From: CALVGQ01 sp964368495
GTDB taxonomy: Bacteria; Bacillota_I; Bacilli_A; Erysipelotrichales; Erysipelotrichaceae
Assembly: GCA_964368495.1 (NCBI GenBank)
Contig: CAYJAJ010000010.1
Location: 1 to 58,870 of the forward strand
Direction of reading: 5' to 3'
Length of the DNA stretch: 58,870 bases
Positions 53,446 through 58,870 of this stretch are shown one piece after another; the first letter of the stretch is position 1, and the number at the start of each line of letters is the position of its first letter. The notes under the pieces were generated by a model. The model was not told the DNA's origin. It did no database searches and saw only the letters and a list, made by a program, of their open reading frames with translations. A program made the position numbers and the translations under genes.

Positions 53446-54196
53446 ACAAAGAAAGACATGAATTAGTCGAATACAATTTAAGAGGAGGTTAATTATCATG
53501 AAAAAGGTTCTGCTAGAAATTTAAATCGCTTCCTGATCGAAATAACAGAGTCGGTTGAGGAAGGATAAAAAGAAACCCCAATGCGGAGAATGTTGTTAAA
53601 AATAGAAAGTGTATTCTGTAAGAGGATAAACCAATGGACAGAGCAAAGAAAGTAAAATAATAAGAATAATGATTAATGTTTAATTATTAGTACAACAGAT
53701 AAATTACAAAATAATTTTAAATATAAATTATAACTAATAAGGTTAAATAGAAATATGTAGTATATCAATTAGTTATATAAAAGATTAAAGTTAGATAATA
53801 TTTAAAATTGACTGTGGGAAATAGTGTGATTAATAATGTAGTTTATAAAAAGATGATGATTAAATGTTATAGTTAAAATGTGATAAATGAACTTTGATAT
53901 TTGACATATGCAGAAAGGAGTATGAAGAATAATAAGTTTTAATAGGATTATATAGATATGTCCTTGTATAAAATCACATGAGTAGAGATTTAATTTAATA
54001 TATAAATTTATAATAGTTAGATGCTTAATTATTATAAAATAGAAATAAGATAAAATGACTAATTAAAAAGGATTAATTCTAATATTAGTAATGATAGTAA
54101 TAATAATCATATGAGTAAGAGAACGTAATTAGTAATGAAAAAAAGAAAAATAAAATAGTTGACTAAGATAGGAGATGAAAGACGCTCCTATCTTTT
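53446..54196 (+). ncRNA. candidate large structured RNA of about 750 nt
   Basis: No ORF over about 30 codons lies here on the plus strand, yet it looks like one transcription unit. A -10 box (TATGAT, 53434-53439) precedes it, and an intrinsic terminator with a 10-bp stem ends it (AAGATAGGAG / CTCCTATCTT, 54165-54196). The 5' part is less AT-rich than the rest and folds well: CTTCCTGATCGA (53529-53540) pairs with TCGGTT and AGGAAG (53551-53563) with one bulged base. Another stem, TAATGATTAA / TTAATTATTA, is at 53667-53689. A strong AGGAGG with a 9-codon unit (MKKVLLEI, stop) sits at 53482-53524. Size, AT bias and solitary position recall large RNAs such as ROOL or OLE; this is a resemblance only. 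Confidence 0.55.
54165..54196 (+). terminator. terminator of the candidate RNA
   Basis: Perfect 10-bp stem AAGATAGGAG / CTCCTATCTT around ATGAAAGACG, then four T. It is about 60 bases before the nitroreductase gene. Confidence 0.85.
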
Positions 54197-54254
54197 AAAA
54201 AGTGTTTATAAAAACAGAATTATTTGGTAAAATAACCAAAAGGAGTTATTGATT

Positions 54255-55079
54255 ATGGATGATAAAATGATAAAAGAATTGATAGAAAACGGACGCAATT
54301 TTATGAAGTTTTCAAAAGAGAAAGAGTTTAGTGATTACAAATCGGATCAAATGCTAAAAAAGACTCAACCTCCACTTACAAAAAAAATTAAAAGTGAAGA
54401 AATAATTGAACTGCCTACAGATTTTGAAAACTTGAATATTGAAGGTGATTTCACATCAATATTATTTCAAAGAAAAAGTTCAAGAGTATATACAGAAGAG
54501 GTAATGACATTATTAGAACTTTCTTATTTGTTGTGGGCTACACAAGGAATTAAAGATATACGTGGACATTCATATGCTACACTTCGTACTGTTCCTTCAG
54601 GAGGTGCTAGGCATGGATTTGAAACATACTTAGCGATTCAAAATATACAAGGTCTACATCAAGGGATGTATCATTATAATGCAAAGAATCATGAATTAGC
54701 TTTAATCAAGAAAGTGGATGATTTTAATACATTAATTGGGGATTCACTTGTAGGGCAAAGCTGGGCAAACAAATCAAATGTCGTATTTTATTGGTCAATC
54801 GTTGCCTATCGTTGTGAATGGAGATATGGAATCCATGCACATCGTGTTGCACTTATTGATGCTGGTCATGTTGGCCAAAATCTATACTTAGCTTGCAGTG
54901 CATTAAAACTAGGGACATGTGCAATTGCAGCTTTTGATAATGCGACATGCAATGAAATGTTTCATTTAGATGGTCAAGAAGAATTCATCGTATACTCTGC
55001 TCCAGTTGGGAAAATTAGCGAAAAAGATAGCGCGAGTGAAAAAGCATTTTATAAGTTTGTAGAAGAAGATAACTTATAG
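54255..55079 (+). CDS. SagB/ThcOx-type nitroreductase
   Basis: A 274-aa FMN-dependent oxidoreductase. It has RKSSRVYTEEVMTLLELSYLLWATQGI, then TLRTVPSGGARHGFETYLAI, the FMN-binding and SagB-like core, and LIDAGHVGQNLYLACSALKLGTCAIAAFDN at the dimer interface. SagB enzymes oxidise azolines in peptide toxins, but no SagC, SagD or precursor peptide is near, so a stand-alone role is likely. ATG at 54255 with AGGAG nine bases upstream. Confidence 0.88.
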   Translation: MDDKMIKELIENGRNFMKFSKEKEFSDYKSDQMLKKTQPPLTKKIKSEEIIELPTDFENLNIEGDFTSILFQRKSSRVYTEEVMTLLELSYLLWATQGIKDIRGHSYATLRTVPSGGARHGFETYLAIQNIQGLHQGMYHYNAKNHELALIKKVDDFNTLIGDSLVGQSWANKSNVVFYWSIVAYRCEWRYGIHAHRVALIDAGHVGQNLYLACSALKLGTCAIAAFDNATCNEMFHLDGQEEFIVYSAPVGKISEKDSASEKAFYKFVEEDNL

Positions 55080-55099
55080 AAATAGTCTATAACTTCGTG

Positions 55100-55105
55100 T
55101 ATAAT
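55100..55105 (+). promoter_or_regulatory. -10 box of hslO
   Basis: TATAAT lies 75 bases before the hslO start; the -35 region is poor. The transcript would include the short hairpin at 55143-55167. Confidence 0.5.
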
Positions 55106-55142
55106 GGAAAACGAGTTTGTACTCAAGATTAAGAGAACGATT

Positions 55143-55167
55143 TAGGCATTAACCAGTGCCTATTTTT
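55143..55167 (+). terminator. short terminator-like hairpin in the hslO leader
   Basis: TAGGCA and TGCCTA form a 6-bp stem around TTAACCAG, followed by five T. It could end the upstream nitroreductase transcript or attenuate hslO. Confidence 0.55.
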
Positions 55168-55180
55168 AAAGAGGAAAGTT

Positions 55181-56068
55181 ATGAAAGATACATTAATAAA
55201 AGCAGTAGCGAGCAATCGTAAAATAAGAGTAATAGCATGCACCACAACTAATCTTTGTGAAGTAGCTCGTAAACAACATGACTGTTGGCCAACTTCAGCA
55301 GCGGCACTTGGACGAGTTTTAACGATGGCAGCAATATTAGGATGTATGGAAAAAGAAAAACATCATAAAGTAACAATTCAAATTAACGGTGGTGGAGCTA
55401 TAGGAACAATTATGGCTGATGGTTTTGGAAGTGGTGAAGTAAGAGGTTTTGTAGGAGATCCAACACAATATTTAAAATACAATGATTCAAATAAACTTGC
55501 AGTGGGTCTTGTTGTAGGAACAGATGGTTATTTAAAAGTAACTAAAAATTTGGGCTTAAAAGAAAACTTTTCTAGCCAAGTAAAACTTCAAAGTGGAGAA
55601 ATTGGTGAAGATTTTGCCTATTATTTTACAGTTTCAGAACAAACTCCATCTGCTGTTTCATTAGGTGTTCTTGTGGATGTGGATAATTCAGTTAAATCAG
55701 CAGGTGGGCTGATCATCCAAATAATGCCAAATGCAACTGAAGAAGATATACAAGTTGCAGAAAAAGCAATTGCGAAATTAAGACCAATTTCATCGATGAT
55801 TGATGAAGGAATGGATGCAACAGACGTGATAAAATATTGCTTTGATGATGCTGAAATTCTTTCTGAGCAACCATTAAAGTGGAATTGTGACTGCAGTAAA
55901 GATCGCTTTTATGGTGCGATTTCAACATTAAGTGAAAAAGACATTGAAGAAATGATTCGTGAAGACCACGGATGTGAAGTAAAGTGTGAATATTGTAATA
56001 AAAAATACAATTACAGTGAATCAGAGCTAAACACAATTTTGGAGTTTAAAGCCTCATGTGGAAAATAG
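55181..56068 (+). CDS. hslO: redox-regulated chaperone Hsp33
   Basis: A 295-aa chaperone activated by oxidation. The N-terminal core has WPTSAAALGRVLTMAAILG and GDPTQYLKYN; the C-terminal zinc centre is WNCDCSKDRF and KCEYCNKKY, the CxC and CxxC motifs. Oxidation of these cysteines releases zinc and exposes the binding surface. GAGGAAAG precedes the ATG. Its end overlaps the dus gene by 13 bases. Confidence 0.96.
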   Translation: MKDTLIKAVASNRKIRVIACTTTNLCEVARKQHDCWPTSAAALGRVLTMAAILGCMEKEKHHKVTIQINGGGAIGTIMADGFGSGEVRGFVGDPTQYLKYNDSNKLAVGLVVGTDGYLKVTKNLGLKENFSSQVKLQSGEIGEDFAYYFTVSEQTPSAVSLGVLVDVDNSVKSAGGLIIQIMPNATEEDIQVAEKAIAKLRPISSMIDEGMDATDVIKYCFDDAEILSEQPLKWNCDCSKDRFYGAISTLSEKDIEEMIREDHGCEVKCEYCNKKYNYSESELNTILEFKASCGK

Positions 56069-57090
56069 GGAATGTAGAAATTGACAATCCCATTGTAATT
56101 GCTCCGATGGCTGGCGTTTCTAATGAAGCGTTTAGGACAATTGCTAAAGAATTTGGTGCAGGTTTGATTTATACTGAAATGGTTAGTGATAAGGCAATTT
56201 GTTATAGTGACAAAAAAACAATGCAGATGACAAAGACAAATACGAATGAGCATCCTTTAACAATGCAGTTATTTGGACATGATCTTGATTCAATGGTTCA
56301 AGCTGCTATATATTTAGATAAAGAAACGGATTGTGATATCATCGATATCAACATGGGTTGTCCTGTAAAAAAAATAACTAAAAATGGATCAGGCTCAGCA
56401 TTACTTAAAGATCCAGAATATATATTTACGCTTGTTTCTGCAGTTGTAAAAGCAGTAAAAAAGCCAGTCACAGTAAAAATCAGAAGTGGGTACAGTGAAA
56501 AAAACATAAACTGCGTTGAAGTAGCAAAATTGATAGAAAAAGCTGGAGCTAGTGCTATAGCGATTCATGGTCGTACAAAAGATCAGATGTATTTAGGTAA
56601 AGCAGATTGGCAGTGGGTAAAAAAGGTAAAGGAAGCAATATCGATACCTGTAATTGGCAATGGAGACATTAAAACAGTTGAAGAGGCATTGAAACGATTA
56701 AATGAAACGGGTTGTGATGCAATCATGATTGGTCGTGGAGTGTTGGGTGATCCGTGGTTGATAAGAGAATTAAATGATGTGCTTTTAAATAAAACAAAAA
56801 CAGAATTTGATTATAAAGAAAAATTTAAATGGATGTTGGAACATGCAAAACGTTTAATTGCATTAAAAAACGAAAATGTAGCCATGAAAGAGATGCGTGG
56901 TCATGCTTGTTGGTATATACAAGGAATGCCATTTAATAATCGAATGAAAGATTGTTTAGCGAAATTAAATACGTATGAACAATTAGAACAATTGTTGCTT
57001 GATTATGAAGAATTTGTTGTTTTGACAAGTGATGAACAATTAGAAAATTCATCAGAATTTTTTGAAAAATGTTTGAGCAAATTAAATTGA
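56056..57090 (+). CDS. dusB: tRNA-dihydrouridine synthase
   Basis: A 344-aa flavoenzyme that reduces uridines in tRNA. Motifs: PIVIAPMAGVSNEAFR, MVSDKAICY, MQLFGHD, DINMGCPVKKITKNGSGSALL with the catalytic Cys, KIRSGY, IAIHGRTKDQMY, VIGNGDI and IMIGRGVLGDPWLI. It starts inside the end of hslO, a common pairing in Firmicutes. Confidence 0.95.
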   Translation: MWKIGNVEIDNPIVIAPMAGVSNEAFRTIAKEFGAGLIYTEMVSDKAICYSDKKTMQMTKTNTNEHPLTMQLFGHDLDSMVQAAIYLDKETDCDIIDINMGCPVKKITKNGSGSALLKDPEYIFTLVSAVVKAVKKPVTVKIRSGYSEKNINCVEVAKLIEKAGASAIAIHGRTKDQMYLGKADWQWVKKVKEAISIPVIGNGDIKTVEEALKRLNETGCDAIMIGRGVLGDPWLIRELNDVLLNKTKTEFDYKEKFKWMLEHAKRLIALKNENVAMKEMRGHACWYIQGMPFNNRMKDCLAKLNTYEQLEQLLLDYEEFVVLTSDEQLENSSEFFEKCLSKLN

Positions 57091-57096
57091 TATTGT

Positions 57097-57124
57097 TTGA
57101 CAATTTAAGGTTAAATGCTATAAT
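57097..57124 (+). promoter_or_regulatory. promoter of lysS
   Basis: TTGACA at 57097-57102 and TATAAT at 57119-57124, spacing 16, with TG one base before the -10 box (extended). Confidence 0.8.
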
Positions 57125-57129
57125 AACAC

Positions 57130-57357
57130 TGATAAAATCGCAGTGAAAAGAAGAGTAGATTAATTCGATGTGCTAAGAGAATTCGATAAGGTGAGAACGA
57201 ATGACAAAGAATTATTTGAAAAAAGACTTTGAGCGATAACGTAAGTCTGCGTTAAAGATTGACTTTTAAAGTCATTAAGATGATTAAAGTGATTTGATCA
57301 TGAATTTGGGTGGTACCACGATGATAACTCTCGTCCCTTGTTGATGAGAGTTTTTAT
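57130..57357 (+). promoter_or_regulatory. T-box riboswitch of lysS
   Basis: The leader contains the T-box core GGGTGGTACCACG (57308-57320), which pairs with the CCA end of uncharged tRNA. It is followed by a terminator with stem AACTCTC (57326-57332) and GAGAGTT (57346-57352) and a T-run. Upstream sequence shows the AG-rich bulges of stem I. The gene it controls makes tRNA-Lys the expected ligand. I could not place the specifier codon with certainty. Confidence 0.9.
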
Positions 57358-57374
57358 ATTACTAGGAGGAAATT

Positions 57375-58862
57375 ATGGAAGTAAAAAGATCAGAACAAGA
57401 ATTAGTTCGTATAGCAAAAATGAATGAGTTAAAAGAAAAAGGTATTGATCCTTTTGGACATGCCTTTGAAAGAACACACCATTCAATGCAAATAAGAAGT
57501 GAATTTGGTGAAAAAACTAAAGAAGAACTACTTGATTTAAATGTTACTGTAAGTATTGCAGGACGTATTATGACTAAACGTCGCATGGGGAAATTGGGTT
57601 TTGTGCATGTGCAAGACCGTGATGGGAAAATTCAAATTGTTATTAATAAAGGTGTTGTAGGCGAAGATGTTTATGAGATTTTTAAGGCAAGCGATATTGG
57701 AGATATCATTGGAATTAAAGGTCAAGTGATTAAAACAGATAGTGGTGAATTATCTATTAAAGTAGAAACATATACGCATCTTAGTAAAGCATTACGTCCA
57801 CTTCCTGAAAAATTTCATGGTCTAACCGATGTGGAAGAACGTTATCGCCGTCGTTATGTTGACTTAATTATGAATGATGAGAGCAGAAAAGTAGCGATGA
57901 TTCGCCCACGTATCATAAGAGCTATTCAAAATTATTTTGATGGATTAGGATTAATTGAAGTTGAAACGCCAGTGTTACAACCAATTTTAGGTGGTGCAGC
58001 AGCAAGACCTTTTGTGACACACCACAATACACTAGATATGCCATTTTATTTACGTATTGCAACTGAGCTACCACTAAAACGATTAATCGTTGGTGGACTA
58101 GAAGGTGTTTATGAAATAGGAAGATTATTTAGAAATGAGGGAATGAGTCCGCGTCATAATCCAGAATTTACAACAGTAGAAGCTTATGTAGCTTATAGTG
58201 ATATGGAAGGAATGATGAAACTTAATGAAAACCTTCTTGAGTATGTAGCAACTACAGTGCTTAACACAACAGATGTGACTTGGGAAGATAAAATTATTTC
58301 TCTTAAAGGACCGTTTAAAAGACTGCATATGGTGGATGCGATAAAAGAAGCTGTAGGAGTGGATTTTTGGAATGTCTATGATTTAGAAGTAGCACTTCAA
58401 TTAGCTAAAGAAAATCATATTACAGTAGAAAAACATCAAAGAAGTATCGGTCATATTATTAATTTATTCTTTGAAGAGTTTGCGGAGAGCAAAATTGTTC
58501 AACCGACTTTTGTGTATGGACATCCAATTGAAATATCTCCACTAGCTAAGAAAAATGTGGCTGACCCACGTTTTACTGATCGTTTTGAGTTGTTTATTGA
58601 TGGGCGTGAATACTGTAATGCCTTTACTGAGTTAAATGATCCAATTGATCAAAGAGAACGTTTTATCGAACAAGTGAAAGAAAAAGACTTAGGTAACGAT
58701 GAAGCAAATGAAATGGATGTCGATTTCGTTGAAGCATTAGAATACGGAATGCCTCCTACAGGTGGTATGGGGCTAGGAATCGATCGTTTAGTAATGTTGT
58801 TGACAAACAGTGAAACGATTCGAGAAGTAATACTATTCCCACATATGAAAAACAAACAATAA
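57375..58862 (+). CDS. lysS: lysyl-tRNA synthetase, class II
   Basis: A 495-aa synthetase that charges tRNA-Lys. The N-terminal OB fold has SIAGRIMTKRRMGKLGFVHVQD; the class II core has motif 1 (VETPVLQPILGGAAARPF), motif 2 (YEIGRLFRNEGMSPRHNPEFT) and motif 3 (GGMGLGIDRLVMLLT). Length is normal. AGGAGG precedes the ATG. Controlled by the upstream T-box. Confidence 0.97.
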   Translation: MEVKRSEQELVRIAKMNELKEKGIDPFGHAFERTHHSMQIRSEFGEKTKEELLDLNVTVSIAGRIMTKRRMGKLGFVHVQDRDGKIQIVINKGVVGEDVYEIFKASDIGDIIGIKGQVIKTDSGELSIKVETYTHLSKALRPLPEKFHGLTDVEERYRRRYVDLIMNDESRKVAMIRPRIIRAIQNYFDGLGLIEVETPVLQPILGGAAARPFVTHHNTLDMPFYLRIATELPLKRLIVGGLEGVYEIGRLFRNEGMSPRHNPEFTTVEAYVAYSDMEGMMKLNENLLEYVATTVLNTTDVTWEDKIISLKGPFKRLHMVDAIKEAVGVDFWNVYDLEVALQLAKENHITVEKHQRSIGHIINLFFEEFAESKIVQPTFVYGHPIEISPLAKKNVADPRFTDRFELFIDGREYCNAFTELNDPIDQRERFIEQVKEKDLGNDEANEMDVDFVEALEYGMPPTGGMGLGIDRLVMLLTNSETIREVILFPHMKNKQ

Positions 58863-58870
58863 GTTAGACA

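Noticed and set aside
53498..53524. A conventional protein gene starting at the strong AGGAGG site
   Set aside because: The frame closes after eight residues, and no frame of the following 650 bases resumes a recognisable protein.

Overview
The window is low-GC, tightly packed chromosomal DNA of an anaerobic Bacillota (Firmicutes), most like the Erysipelotrichia and relatives. This rests on the AT-rich composition, the rpsP-khpA-rimM-trmD order, a T-box leader on lysS, strong GGAGG ribosome sites, a DUF885 lipoprotein, a GH25/LysM lysozyme and the absence of respiratory genes. TGA and TAG both serve as ordinary stops. No insertion sequence, integrase, phage gene or CRISPR array is visible, and there is one 100-N assembly gap at 4490-4589.

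Layout. 0-0.9 kb: the start of a leftward gene, a promoter with a 32-codon hydrophobic peptide ORF, and two overlapping Cro/C1-type HTH genes. 0.9-2.7 kb: leftward rpsP-khpA-rimM-trmD. 2.7-9.0 kb: a cell-surface region with a glycine-rich lipoprotein broken by the gap, a GH25 lysozyme with two LysM domains, a small secreted barrel-like protein and two DUF4230 proteins. 9.1-12.1 kb: tRNA-Leu(UAG) and a copper operon, copA fused in frame to copZ and followed by csoR, under a promoter carrying a CsoR-type operator. 12.2-16.1 kb: Xaa-Pro aminopeptidase, exonuclease III and a PepV-type dipeptidase. 16.4-25.5 kb: a ten-cistron Mrp/Mbh-like cation antiporter operon with four NuoL/M/N-type subunits and an amber codon inside mrpE.

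25.5-31.2 kb: a DUF84 NTPase, DUF1622 and DUF975 membrane proteins, then an ATP-grasp / esterase / esterase / methyltransferase cassette. 31.5-38.1 kb: type I pullulanase, a small unknown protein, a DUF885 lipoprotein and an OmpR-type two-component pair. 38.3-48.1 kb: central carbon genes around pyruvate and PEP (malic enzyme, lactate permease, a 52-aa membrane protein, an isochorismatase-fold hydrolase, pyruvate phosphate dikinase, PTS enzyme I), with a YeeE/YedE pair between the last two. 48.4-53.3 kb: a membrane protein with a probable permuted papain-like domain, a GNAT acetyltransferase, chorismate mutase, an ABC exporter and a short ceramidase-family protein. 53.4-54.2 kb holds no long gene but looks like one free-standing transcription unit of about 750 nt with stable hairpins and a terminator, the best candidate here for an undescribed structured RNA. 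54.3-58.9 kb: SagB-type nitroreductase, Hsp33, a Dus enzyme, and T-box-controlled lysS.

The genes suit a fermentative, host-associated life. Carbon flows through glycogen or starch (pullulanase), PTS sugars (enzyme I), lactate and malate to pyruvate, with PPDK linking pyruvate to PEP. The antiporter operon would handle sodium and pH balance, and the CopAZ-CsoR unit copper export. All functions are read from sequence motifs; no search was run.
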